From assembly GCF_027947575.1 (NCBI RefSeq), contig NZ_CP116256.1, positions 5,394,001 through 5,458,000 on the forward strand: a stretch of DNA of 64,000 bases. Reading direction: 5' to 3'. The stretch's first letter is position 1. Each line of letters starts with the position of its first letter. Both the position numbers and the translations under genes were made by a program. The DNA is from Streptomyces rubrogriseus (GTDB lineage: Bacteria; Actinomycetota; Actinomycetes; Streptomycetales; Streptomycetaceae). Below the pieces are notes generated by a model. The model searched no databases. It had not been told where the DNA came from and was given only the letters and a program-made list of their open reading frames with translations. Shown here piece by piece: positions 46,751 through 55,051 of this stretch.

Positions 46751-48111
46751 CATCACCTGCCGTCCCCGACCCCGCCGGGAGCGAACCCGACGCCGACACC
46801 GGCCTGCTCGCCCCCGGGTGGACGGGCTCGCCGGCCGCCTCGGCGACCGGTGACCGCGCGTACCTGCGGGCCCTGCTCGACGCGGAGGCGGCACTGACCC
46901 GTGCCCAGACCGCGCTGGGGCTCGCCCCGGCCGAGGCGGCGGACGCGGTGGACGCGGCCGCCGCCGACCCGGCCGCCTTCGACGCGCGCTCGCTCGCCGA
47001 GCGCGCCCGGGGCGGCGGGAACCCGGTCATCCCCCTGGTGGCCGACCTGACCAAGGCGGTCGGCGAGCCGTACGGGCCGTACGTGCACCGGGGCGCGACC
47101 AGCCAGGACATCCTGGACACGGCGACGATGCTGGTCGCCGCCCGCACCCTGGACCTGCTGCTGCCCGACCTCGCCCGTACGGAACGGGCGCTGGCCCGGC
47201 TGGCCGCCGAGCACCGGGACACGCCGATGCCGGGCCGGACCCTGACCCAGCACGCCGTGCCGACCGTCTTCGGGCTCAAGGCGGCCGGATGGCGCGCGCT
47301 GGTGCTGGACGCGCGGGACCGGATCACGGCGGTGCGGGACGCGCTGCCCGCCCAGCTCGGCGGCGCGGCGGGCACCCTGGCCGCCTTCGAGGCGTACGGC
47401 GCGACGGACCCGACCGCGCTGCCCGCCGCCTACGCCCGTGAACTGGGGCTGCGGGCACCCGTACTGCCCTGGCACACGCTGCGCACTCCGATCGCCGACC
47501 TGGCCGGGACCCTCGCCTTCGCCGCCGGGGCGCTCGGGAAGATCGCCGTGGACGTACTGACGCTGTCCCGGACCGAGATCGGCGAGGTCGCCGAGGGCGG
47601 CGGGGGCGGTTCCTCGGCGATGCCGCACAAGGCCAACCCGGTGCGGTCCACGCTGATCGCGGCGGCCGCCCGGCGGGCACCGCAGCTGGCGGCCACGCTG
47701 TACGGCTCGCTGGCCGCCGAGGACGAGCGGCCGGCCGGGGCCTGGCACGCGGAGTGGGAGCCGCTGCGGGACCTGCTGCGGCTGACCGGAGGCGCCGCCC
47801 GCGATGCCGCGGAGCTGGCCGAGGGGCTGCGGGTGCGCCCGGAGGCGATGCGGGCGCACCTCGGGCTCACCCACGGGCTGATCGTCTCGGAGCGGCTCTC
47901 GGCCGAACTGGCGCCGGTGCTCGGGCGGGCCCGCGCCAGGGAACTGCTCACCGAACTGGCGGCGCGCGCCTACGCCGAGGACCGCGATCTTGGCGAACTC
48001 CTCGCCGGGGTACCGGAGTTGCGGGACCTCGATCTGGCCGGCCCGACCGACCCCGCTCGCTACACGGGCGCCGCCGCCACCCTCACCGACCGTGCTCTGG
48101 AGCGACGTTGA
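46747..48111 (+). CDS. pcaB: 3-carboxy-cis,cis-muconate cycloisomerase
   Basis: 454 aa from GTG 46747. Member of the fumarase/aspartase superfamily. The signature GGSSAMPHKANPVRS is near residue 295; YVHRGATSQDILDTATM and TLTQHAVPTVFG are the other two conserved regions. It closes carboxymuconate to gamma-carboxymuconolactone, the substrate of PcaL. The start overlaps the pcaG stop, and the stop overlaps the pcaL start (TTGA). Confidence 0.94.
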   Translation: MTSPAVPDPAGSEPDADTGLLAPGWTGSPAASATGDRAYLRALLDAEAALTRAQTALGLAPAEAADAVDAAAADPAAFDARSLAERARGGGNPVIPLVADLTKAVGEPYGPYVHRGATSQDILDTATMLVAARTLDLLLPDLARTERALARLAAEHRDTPMPGRTLTQHAVPTVFGLKAAGWRALVLDARDRITAVRDALPAQLGGAAGTLAAFEAYGATDPTALPAAYARELGLRAPVLPWHTLRTPIADLAGTLAFAAGALGKIAVDVLTLSRTEIGEVAEGGGGGSSAMPHKANPVRSTLIAAAARRAPQLAATLYGSLAAEDERPAGAWHAEWEPLRDLLRLTGGAARDAAELAEGLRVRPEAMRAHLGLTHGLIVSERLSAELAPVLGRARARELLTELAARAYAEDRDLGELLAGVPELRDLDLAGPTDPARYTGAAATLTDRALERR

Positions 48112-49235
48112 CGACCATGCTCAACCACCTGTCCGAAGGCCCCGCTTCCGCTCCCCCGCTGCTGCTCGGCCCCTCACTGGGCACCTCGTACGCGCTGTGG
48201 GACGCGGTGGCGCCCGAACTGTCCGTCCGGCACCGGGTGATCCGCTGGGACCTGCCGGGGCACGGAGGTTCGCGGGCCGACCTGATCGGGCCCGGCGCCA
48301 CCGTCGGGGACCTGGCCGATCTGGTGCTGGCCCTCGCCGACTCGCTCGGGGTGGAGCGGTTCGCCCACGCCGGGGTGTCCCTGGGCGGCGCGGTGGGCCT
48401 GCATCTGGCCGTGCACCACCCGGAGCGCGTGTCCTCCCTGGCGGTCGTCTGCTCGTCGGCGCACTTCAACGGCGCGAAGCCGTGGGAGGAGCGGGCCACG
48501 CAGGTGCGCACGGAGGGGCTGGCACGGCTCGCGGACAGCGCGGACGCCCGGTGGTTCACGCCGGGGTTCACCGTGCCGCGGCTGGTCCGGGACCACCGGG
48601 AGGCCGATCCCGGTGCGTACGCGGCCTGTTGCGACGCGCTGGCCGCCTTCGACCTGCGGGAACGGATCGGTGAGATCTCCGCGCCGACCCTGCTGGTCGC
48701 GGGGCGCGAGGACCCGGCCACGCCGCCCTCGCACCTGCGGGAGATCGCCGACGCGGTGCCGGGCGCGACACTGACCGAGATCCCGGGTGCCTCGCACCTG
48801 GCGCCGGCCGAGCGGCCCGAGGCGGTGCTGACGGCACTGCGGGCGCACTTCGACGGTACGGCCCGGCGGGGCATGGCGGTGCGGCGAGAGGTGCTGGGCG
48901 ACGCGCACGTGGACCGGGCGCAGGCGCGGCAGTCGCCCTTCACCGCCCGTTTCCAGGACTTCATCTCTCGCTACGCGTGGGGCGAGATCTGGACCGACGA
49001 GACGCTCTCGCGCCGCGAGCGCAGCATGGTCACGCTGACGGCGCTGGTCGCGCACGGCCACTACGAGGAGCTGGCCATGCATGTGCGGGCGGCGCGCCGC
49101 AACGGGCTGACGCCGGACGAGATCGGCGCGGTACTGCTCCAGACCGCGGTGTACTGCGGTGTCCCGGCCGCGAACTCGGCGTTCGCGACGGCCCAGCGGG
49201 TGCTGGCCGAGGAGGCGGAGGGCACCGCGGAGTGA
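48108..49235 (+). CDS. pcaL: bifunctional 3-oxoadipate enol-lactonase / 4-carboxymuconolactone decarboxylase
   Basis: 375 aa, the PcaD-PcaC fusion found in actinobacteria. Residues 1-260 are an alpha/beta-hydrolase: oxyanion LLLGPSLGTS, nucleophile S91 in AGVSLGGA, Asp in GREDPATPP, His in GASHLAP. Residues 265-375 are the decarboxylase: SPFTARFQDFISRYAWGEIW, GHYEELAMHVRAARRNG and a conserved Cys in AVYCGVPAAN. Order of chemistry is decarboxylase then lactonase, although the lactonase comes first. TTG 48108 is chosen because GGAG lies six bases before it and it overlaps the pcaB stop; ATG 48117 is the alternative. Last gene of the operon, followed by a strong terminator. Confidence 0.94.
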   Translation: MTTMLNHLSEGPASAPPLLLGPSLGTSYALWDAVAPELSVRHRVIRWDLPGHGGSRADLIGPGATVGDLADLVLALADSLGVERFAHAGVSLGGAVGLHLAVHHPERVSSLAVVCSSAHFNGAKPWEERATQVRTEGLARLADSADARWFTPGFTVPRLVRDHREADPGAYAACCDALAAFDLRERIGEISAPTLLVAGREDPATPPSHLREIADAVPGATLTEIPGASHLAPAERPEAVLTALRAHFDGTARRGMAVRREVLGDAHVDRAQARQSPFTARFQDFISRYAWGEIWTDETLSRRERSMVTLTALVAHGHYEELAMHVRAARRNGLTPDEIGAVLLQTAVYCGVPAANSAFATAQRVLAEEAEGTAE

Positions 49236-49251
49236 ATCCCCTCGGCGCGCT

Positions 49252-49285
49252 CTGAGGTCCCTCGGCGCGCCCTGAGGGACCTCAG
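49252..49285. terminator. bidirectional terminator between pcaL and the LAL-like gene
   Basis: CTGAGGTCCCTC (49252-49263) and GAGGGACCTCAG (49274-49285) pair perfectly over 12 bp with a ten-base loop. It starts 17 bases after the pcaL stop and its right arm contains the stop codon of the opposite gene. The sequence CTCGGCGCGC also occurs twice here, 20 bases apart. Confidence 0.7.
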
Positions 49286-51882
49286 CCCGCCCGGCCCACC
49301 ACCGCCAGGGCCTCGCGGGCGCGGGCCGCGAGGCCGTCGGCGCCGCAGGACTCGGCCAGCGCCAGTCCCCGGTTCAGCTCGGCCGCCGAGCGGGCCGCGA
49401 CGCCGTACTCCACGCGGGCGGCGGCGTGCTCGTACTGACAGGGCGACGCCTCCAGGTAGGTGGCGGCCTGGGCGGCGAGCCGGACCGCGCGCTGGCCGGT
49501 CTCCAGTGCGGCGGCACAGCGCAGGGCCTCTCCTATCGCGGTGTCCGTGCCGAAGCGCTCGGCCTGGCGGCGGGCGTCGGTGGCCAGCCGGGCGGCGCGG
49601 CCGGGGTCCTCGCCGGCCAGCGCCCGGGCCAGTTCGGTCGCCCAGGGGACGACCACCGGGTTGTGCCGGCCGCGCGCGGCGGCGGCCTTCTCGGCGGCCT
49701 CCAGTTCGTTGATCCCCTCCTTGGTGCGGCCGGTGGCGAGCAGCAGCCGGGCACGCACCGGGCGGGGGTCGGGCAGCACGATCGTCGACGGGTACGGCGG
49801 TGCGAAGCCGTACTGCTCGGCGACGGTCCGGGCCTCCTCGACATGGCCGCGGGCGAGCAGGGTGTCGATCAGGTTGCAGGTCGCCGACCAGTACAGCGGC
49901 AGTCCGCGGCCGACGCGTTCGGCGATGCGCAGGGACTCGCGCAGCGACTGCTCGGCATCCCTCAGGCGGCCCCTCCTGCGGTGGCCGAGGCCGACGTAGG
50001 CGTGCGCGAGGGAGAGGTGGCCGCCGCTCCAGCCGGCACTCTCGTAGGCGCGCAGGGCCTCGGTGAACAGTGCCTCGGCGCGGTCGAGCCGGTCGGCGTA
50101 GGCGTAGGAGCTGGCCAGCATCATCGGCAGTTCCAGGCCCCACTCGGTGTCGGTCCAGCCGAGTCCGGGTGCCAGGCGGCCGTTGACGAGGGCGCGGTCG
50201 CACAGTTCGACGACCTCCTCGGCGCTCTCGCCGTGGGTCATGGCGTCGAAGCCGCGCAGGATGAGCAGGGCGCGCTCGGCGTTGTCGCGGCCGGTGCAGG
50301 TGGCGGCGAGTTCGGCCAGGCGTGCGGAGCGGTGCGGCGAGGAGGTCTCGCCCGCGTGGATGCCCTCCCACATGTACTGGGCCGCCTGGAGCCGCAGGCG
50401 CGCGGAGGGGTCGGGGTTGCGGGCGGCCTCCGCCTCGACGGTGCGGACGGCCTCCTCCAGCTGGTCGTTGTGGAGCAGTGCCTGGGAGAGCCGGAAGACG
50501 GCGTCCACCCGCTGCTCGCCCTCCAGTCCGGGCATGGCGAGCGCGGTGCGCAGGTGACCGATGGTGGTGGCGGGCGCGGTGAGGAGGGTGGCGCAGCCCA
50601 GTTCGAACAGCACGCGTGCGTGGGACTCGGGCAACGGCGGTTCCTGCAGTGCCCGTTCGAGGCAGCGCCGGGCTGCGTCGGGGGCTCCGACGGCGAGGTG
50701 CTCGCGGGCGGCCTCGCGCAGCTGGGCCACGACTTCCTGGTCGTCGTCGGGGTGCACCTTGAGCAGATGGCGGGAGGCTGCCGCCGCACCGAAACCGGAG
50801 TCGGCGACCAGCTGGGCCGCTATGCCGTGCATCGCCGTGCGCAGCGCGTCGGGGATGGAGTTGTAGACGGCGGTGGCGATCAGCGGATGCACGAACTCCA
50901 GGTCGCCCGCGGACGGCTGCCCGGCGGTGGCGTCGGGCACGGCCAGGATCCGGGCGCCCCGGAGCAGCTCGGCGCAGCGGGCGGCGTCGGCGCGGTCCAG
51001 GGTGGCGAGCCTGGCCACCATGTCGACGGTGATGCCGCCGCCGAGGATGGCCGCGGCCCAGGCGAACCGGGTGGAGTCGACGCCGAGTTGCTCCAGGCGG
51101 GCGACGAGACCGCCGCCGCGGGCGGAGCGGTTCAGGTCGCGCAGTTCGGCGGCCTCCGCCTCGACGGGCTGCAGTTCGCTGTCCTGGACCTTCGCGAGGA
51201 GTTCGACGGTCTCGTAGGGGTTGCCGCCGGTGACGGCCCACACCTCGCGGCAGAACGCGGCCTCGGCGTGTGCGCCCAGCGTGGCGCGGGTGAGTCCGGC
51301 CGTCGCCTCGGGGGTGAGGGCGTTGAGCGGGGCGAGGGGCCGGCCGACGGCGGTGGCCGCCTCCAGGTGACGGGCGCTGTCCCCGCTGACGTCGCCGGGG
51401 CGGCGGGCGATGACGACCAGGACGGAGGTCTCGTCGAGCCGTTCGGCGAGCGCGGCGAGCCAGCGCAGGGTCTCCTGGTCGGCCCAGTGGGCGTCGTCGA
51501 TCAGCAGCACCAGCGGCCACTCCCGGCGGGCGAGCCGGCGTACGGCGGCGACCAGGCCGTCGCACACGCCCTGCGGGTCGGCCTGCCGCTCACCGGGGTC
51601 CGCTATGCCGAGGGCGGGGCCCGCGATGTCGTACCAGTCGCCGAGGTACTCGCGGGCCTCCTCGGGGAGCATGGACACCAGGGCGGGCTGGAGCAGTTGG
51701 CGCACCACGTTGAAGGGGACGGACCTGAGGGTCTCGCCGCCGCGTGCCGACCAGACGGTGCAGCCACGGGCCTCGGCGATCCGGCGGGTCTCGGCGAGCA
51801 GCGCGGTCTTGCCGACCCCGGCCTCGCCGCGGGCCTCCAGCAGGGTGCCGGGGGACGAGCGGTCCGCGCACAGCGTGTCCAC
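49282..51882 (-). CDS. LAL/LuxR-type ATPase-TPR regulator-like protein; N-terminus interrupted by TAG at codon 3
   Basis: 866 aa if it starts at GTG 51882. P-loop EARGEAGVGKTALL is near residue 22, VLLIDDAHWADQ is the Walker B region, and TPR-like helices fill the rest. The true start is probably ATG 51963, with GGGGAGG upstream. From it the frame reads M-T-stop (TAG, 51955-51957) and then V-R-R-A-G-A-V-P-A-S-L-W-E-R-D-E-E and on into the conserved part. The LWERDEE stretch is the usual N-terminus of this family. One base change (TAC to TAG) would explain it. No start codon lies between the TAG and GTG 51882. The C-terminus lacks the LuxR helix-turn-helix, so DNA binding is doubtful. Confidence 0.75.
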   Translation of the reverse strand: MDTLCADRSSPGTLLEARGEAGVGKTALLAETRRIAEARGCTVWSARGGETLRSVPFNVVRQLLQPALVSMLPEEAREYLGDWYDIAGPALGIADPGERQADPQGVCDGLVAAVRRLARREWPLVLLIDDAHWADQETLRWLAALAERLDETSVLVVIARRPGDVSGDSARHLEAATAVGRPLAPLNALTPEATAGLTRATLGAHAEAAFCREVWAVTGGNPYETVELLAKVQDSELQPVEAEAAELRDLNRSARGGGLVARLEQLGVDSTRFAWAAAILGGGITVDMVARLATLDRADAARCAELLRGARILAVPDATAGQPSAGDLEFVHPLIATAVYNSIPDALRTAMHGIAAQLVADSGFGAAAASRHLLKVHPDDDQEVVAQLREAAREHLAVGAPDAARRCLERALQEPPLPESHARVLFELGCATLLTAPATTIGHLRTALAMPGLEGEQRVDAVFRLSQALLHNDQLEEAVRTVEAEAARNPDPSARLRLQAAQYMWEGIHAGETSSPHRSARLAELAATCTGRDNAERALLILRGFDAMTHGESAEEVVELCDRALVNGRLAPGLGWTDTEWGLELPMMLASSYAYADRLDRAEALFTEALRAYESAGWSGGHLSLAHAYVGLGHRRRGRLRDAEQSLRESLRIAERVGRGLPLYWSATCNLIDTLLARGHVEEARTVAEQYGFAPPYPSTIVLPDPRPVRARLLLATGRTKEGINELEAAEKAAAARGRHNPVVVPWATELARALAGEDPGRAARLATDARRQAERFGTDTAIGEALRCAAALETGQRAVRLAAQAATYLEASPCQYEHAAARVEYGVAARSAAELNRGLALAESCGADGLAARAREALAVVGRAG

Positions 51883-52239
51883 CGCGCGCGTGATGGTGGC
51901 GACCTCCTCGTCGCGCTCCCAGAGGGAGGCCGGGACGGCGCCCGCCCGCCGTACCTACGTCATCCCGCTACCTCCCCGAGTCGCCCGAATGACGTACAGA
52001 GCCTGAGCCTAGCCCTCCGATCGCGCAAGTGGTGGGCGCTCCGCCGACCAGTTGCCGTGAGGGGTGACATGCGGTAAAGCGTGAACGACGGACCGGGCCC
52101 GTCATCAGCGGCGGTGCGGCCGGGAGGCCGTCAACCTCGCGCGGCGCGCGGGGCGCCGGGCCGTCCGCAGGGCGGGGCGCGGCCGGAGTACGGCCGGGCC
52201 TCTCATCCGGCTTTCACCGACGCCTCATACGGTGGGCAC

Positions 52240-53277
52240 ATGACGCAGGCGACTCCTCCCGGGTGGTACCCGGACCCCGGACAGAAGAATGACGGTCCCG
52301 CCACCGAACGCTGGTGGGACGGCACGGCGTGGACCGACCGGGTGCGCCCCGCGGAGGCGGCCGCCGCATGGGCTCCCCCCGCACAGCCGCCGGGGCAACC
52401 GCCGGTCCCACCACCGGTGCAGGACACCGCGGCCGGGCCGTACCCCGTGCACCCGGGCTATCCGGGCATACCCGTCCAGCCCCCGTCCGCGCGACGGCGG
52501 CGGCTGCGCACCGGCATAGCCGTCGCGGCGGCCGTGGCGGTGCTGGCCGGCATCGGGGTCGGCGTGTACGCGCTGACCGACGACGGCTCGGGCGGCAACG
52601 ACGCGGGCGCCGCGCAGCAGGACCGGCGCGGTCCCGGCGACCGGAACGACCCCTTCGGCGACTCGGGCGGGGGCGGAGGCGGCGAGGACGGCCGGTCGCC
52701 CGCGCCGGACTCCCCCGACCAGTCGGAGCCGCCCACGATCGACAGCGGCTCGGTGACGGACGCGTTCAGCGGGATCAGCCTGCCCATCCCGGACGGCTGG
52801 TCGGGGCAGGAGTTGCAGGTCGGCGCGCAGGTGACGTCGGAGGACGCCTACAAGTGCCCCGGCGACACCTCCAAGTCCTGCACGAAGGGCGGCGCCTACT
52901 CGGCCCCCGCCGTGCTCCTGAAGACCGAGGGCGACACCGCGGAGGAGGTCGCGAAGGCCGACATCGAGGCGAACGCCGAGGAATCCTACGGCGGCGAGTC
53001 CTACGGCGGGATCACCTCGCACGAGGAGCTGGCCTCCGAGGCGGTCACGGTCGCCGGGCAGAAGGGCTACCTGGTCCGCTGGAAGGCGGTCACCGCCAAG
53101 GGTGCCGACGGCTTCGTCGAGTCGCTGGCCTTCCCCTCGCCCGCCGACGCCGAGCGCATCGTCGTCGTCCGCTTCGGTGTCGACACCGACCAGAAGCAGA
53201 CGGTCATCGACGAGATCACCAAGGGCATCGAGGTGGACACCTCGGGCGGCGGCGGAGGCGACGGCCAGGACGTCTGA
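52240..53277 (+). CDS. DUF2510 membrane-anchored protein
   Basis: 345 aa. The first 35 residues are a DUF2510 motif (PPGWYPDPG...ERWWDGTAWTD), a short domain found near the N-terminus of actinobacterial membrane proteins. A Pro-rich cytoplasmic stretch follows, one membrane helix (about 88-110, TGIAVAAAVAVLAGIGVGVYAL), a Gly/Asp-rich linker, and an extracellular domain of about 150 residues (ISLPIPDGWSGQEL, KGYLVRWKAVTAKGADGFVESLAF). The outer domain resembles PsbP/LpqN-like folds only loosely. Function unknown. ATG 52240 follows TACGGT by six bases and GGTGGG by four. Confidence 0.8.
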   Translation: MTQATPPGWYPDPGQKNDGPATERWWDGTAWTDRVRPAEAAAAWAPPAQPPGQPPVPPPVQDTAAGPYPVHPGYPGIPVQPPSARRRRLRTGIAVAAAVAVLAGIGVGVYALTDDGSGGNDAGAAQQDRRGPGDRNDPFGDSGGGGGGEDGRSPAPDSPDQSEPPTIDSGSVTDAFSGISLPIPDGWSGQELQVGAQVTSEDAYKCPGDTSKSCTKGGAYSAPAVLLKTEGDTAEEVAKADIEANAEESYGGESYGGITSHEELASEAVTVAGQKGYLVRWKAVTAKGADGFVESLAFPSPADAERIVVVRFGVDTDQKQTVIDEITKGIEVDTSGGGGGDGQDV

Positions 53278-53316
53278 CCGGCCCGGCGGCGCCCGCAGAG
53301 GTACCGCGGAAAGACT

Positions 53317-53367
53317 GCCGGCCGGGTGGGGCGCCCTTCCGCTCAAAGGGTGCCCCGCCCGGCCGGC
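53317..53367. terminator. long bidirectional terminator
   Basis: Arms of 22 bases (53317-53338 and 53346-53367) pair completely in RNA if two G-U pairs are allowed; the outer ten bases are GCCGGCCGGG/CCCGGCCGGC. The loop is seven bases. It separates the convergent DUF2510 and TetR genes. Confidence 0.7.
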
Positions 53368-53445
53368 GGTGCGCGCCGCCCCCGTCCCCACGGTGCGGCG
53401 CGGGCAGGCCACCGTCCAGTCATCCCGTGGACGGCGGCCTGAGTC

Positions 53446-54060
53446 TCAGGGGAGGCCGAGCGCCGGCAGCACGACGGCCTCCACGAACCGGACGAGGTAG
53501 GCCGCGTCCGCCTGCTCGCCCTCCAGGACGGGCCGCATCCGCAGCATGCCGAAGAGCTGTGCCGGCACGTACTCCAGCGCCGGGTGGCCGGCCGGCACCT
53601 CTCCGCGGGCCACACCGCGCGCGAGGATCGCCCGCAGCGCGGCGATCTCCGGCTCGACGAGTGCCTCGCGCAGCGCGCACTTGAGCTCCGGATCCTCCAT
53701 GACCGCGTGGCCGAGCGCCTGGAGCAGCCCGGTGTCCTTTCCCGCCCCCTCGCCCGCGGCCGCGGCCGCCTGACGCAGGTCCTCGGCGAGCGAACCGGTG
53801 TCGATGTCGGTGAAGCGCACCCGGCGGTTGGAGCGCAGGGCGGCGGCCACGAACTGGGGCTTGGTCTTCCACTGCCGGTAGAGCGTGGACTTGCTGCACC
53901 GGGTGCTGGCGGCGATGCCCTCCATGGTGACGGCGTCGTAGCCGCAGGAGCGGAGCTGGTCGAGCACGGCGTCGAAGAACTCCTGCTCACGCTCCGGCGT
54001 GATCTTGGAGCGGCGCGAGGTGCCGGCCGCTTCCGGTCGGTCCGCGTCCTGCGACGTCAT
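53446..54060 (-). CDS. TetR-family transcriptional regulator
   Basis: 204 aa. The N-terminal helix-turn-helix is at residues 20-65: EQEFFDAVLDQLRSCGYDAVTMEGIAASTRCSKSTLYRQWKTKPQF in pieces, with the KSTLYRQW recognition helix. The C-terminal ligand domain (residues 80-200) is of the TetR_C type found in drug and lipid regulators. ATG 54060 has GGAGCGGGG. A very large palindrome lies just upstream, so it probably represses itself and the divergent PAP2/EamA pair. Confidence 0.9.
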   Translation of the reverse strand: MTSQDADRPEAAGTSRRSKITPEREQEFFDAVLDQLRSCGYDAVTMEGIAASTRCSKSTLYRQWKTKPQFVAAALRSNRRVRFTDIDTGSLAEDLRQAAAAAGEGAGKDTGLLQALGHAVMEDPELKCALREALVEPEIAALRAILARGVARGEVPAGHPALEYVPAQLFGMLRMRPVLEGEQADAAYLVRFVEAVVLPALGLP

Positions 54061-54101
54061 CGGCCCCGCTCCTTCCCGTTTCCCGTGTGTCGTATGTCTA
54101 T

Positions 54102-54151
54102 CGATACGCCAGTGTACCGGTACACCACCGTATCGGTACACTGGCGTATCG
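54102..54151. promoter_or_regulatory. 18-bp inverted-repeat operator between TetR and PAP2 genes
   Basis: Arms CGATACGCCAGTGTACCG (54102-54119) and its exact reverse complement (54134-54151) flank a 14-base centre. Inside, TGTACCGGTACA (54113-54124) is a perfect palindrome of its own, and CGATAC/GTATCG cores recur on both sides (also at 54161-54167). The layout suggests at least two TetR dimers, binding over the promoters of both divergent genes. It starts 42 bases upstream of the TetR ATG. Confidence 0.65.
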
Positions 54152-54235
54152 GAACGAGGTCGTATCGATGAGAACCGTCACACGGCCCCGTACCCGACCA
54201 GCAACACGCACCACCGTCAGCGAAGGGGCCGGGGG

Positions 54236-55051
54236 ATGAATGCCCGCAGCGAGCCTGCAGAAGCGGGGCCGGACGCGCCCGCGCGCCCACCGCTCGTCCG
54301 TGAGCTCCTGCTCGTGGCCGGGCTCTTCCTGGTCTACAAGTCGGGCCGCCGACTGGCGACGGGAGAAACCGCCGAGGCGTTCCGCAACGCCCACCACGTG
54401 TGGGACTGGGAGCGGGCGCTCCGGCTGCCCGACGAGGGCGCGGTCCAGTCCCTGCTGCTGCACGGCGACACGCTGATACACGTCGCGAACACGTACTACG
54501 CCGCCGTCCACTTCCCGGCCACCGTGGCCTTCCTGGTCTGGCTCTACCTGCGACGGCCGGCGCACTACCTCTGGGCCCGCCGGGTGCTGGCCGCCGTGAC
54601 CGGCGCCGCGCTGGTGCTGCACCTCCTCTTTCCGCTCGCCCCGCCGCGCATGCTGGCCGCCACCGGCCTGATCGACACGGCCCGGCTCTTCGGGCCCTCG
54701 GTGTACGGGCCGCCGCGCACCGACACGTTGTCGAACCAGTTCGCGGCGATGCCCTCGCTGCACTTCGGCTGGGCCCTGATGCTGGCGGTCGGTCTGATCG
54801 TCGCGACGCGGACCCGGTGGCGCTGGCTGTGGCTGCTGCATCCGCTGGTGACGCTGCTGGTCATCGTGGGCACCGCGAACCACTACTGGCTCGACGTGAT
54901 CGTGGCCACGGCCCTGCTCGGCCTCGCGCTCGCCGTACTGCGGGTGCCCGAACGGCCCCGACGGCCGCGGTGCGCCCTCCCCCACCGGCGGCCCGAGGTC
55001 CGGCGCGGGTCGTCGGCCGAGCGGCCCGAGCTGGTCGGGGCGGGCCGGTGA
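54236..55051 (+). CDS. PAP2-family membrane phosphatase/inositolphosphotransferase-like protein
   Basis: 271 aa with about six membrane helices. The phosphatase signature parts are visible: AMPSLHFGWAL (the SxxH of motif 2) and NHYWLDVIVATALLG (motif 3, His-x3-Asp). The N-terminal helix layout with HHVWDWERAL resembles bacterial Aur1/Ipt1-like lipid enzymes. It may dephosphorylate or transfer head groups on lipids. The in-frame part before ATG 54236 crosses the operator and is rejected; AAGGGG precedes the ATG. The stop overlaps the next start (GTGA). Confidence 0.85.
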   Translation: MNARSEPAEAGPDAPARPPLVRELLLVAGLFLVYKSGRRLATGETAEAFRNAHHVWDWERALRLPDEGAVQSLLLHGDTLIHVANTYYAAVHFPATVAFLVWLYLRRPAHYLWARRVLAAVTGAALVLHLLFPLAPPRMLAATGLIDTARLFGPSVYGPPRTDTLSNQFAAMPSLHFGWALMLAVGLIVATRTRWRWLWLLHPLVTLLVIVGTANHYWLDVIVATALLGLALAVLRVPERPRRPRCALPHRRPEVRRGSSAERPELVGAGR

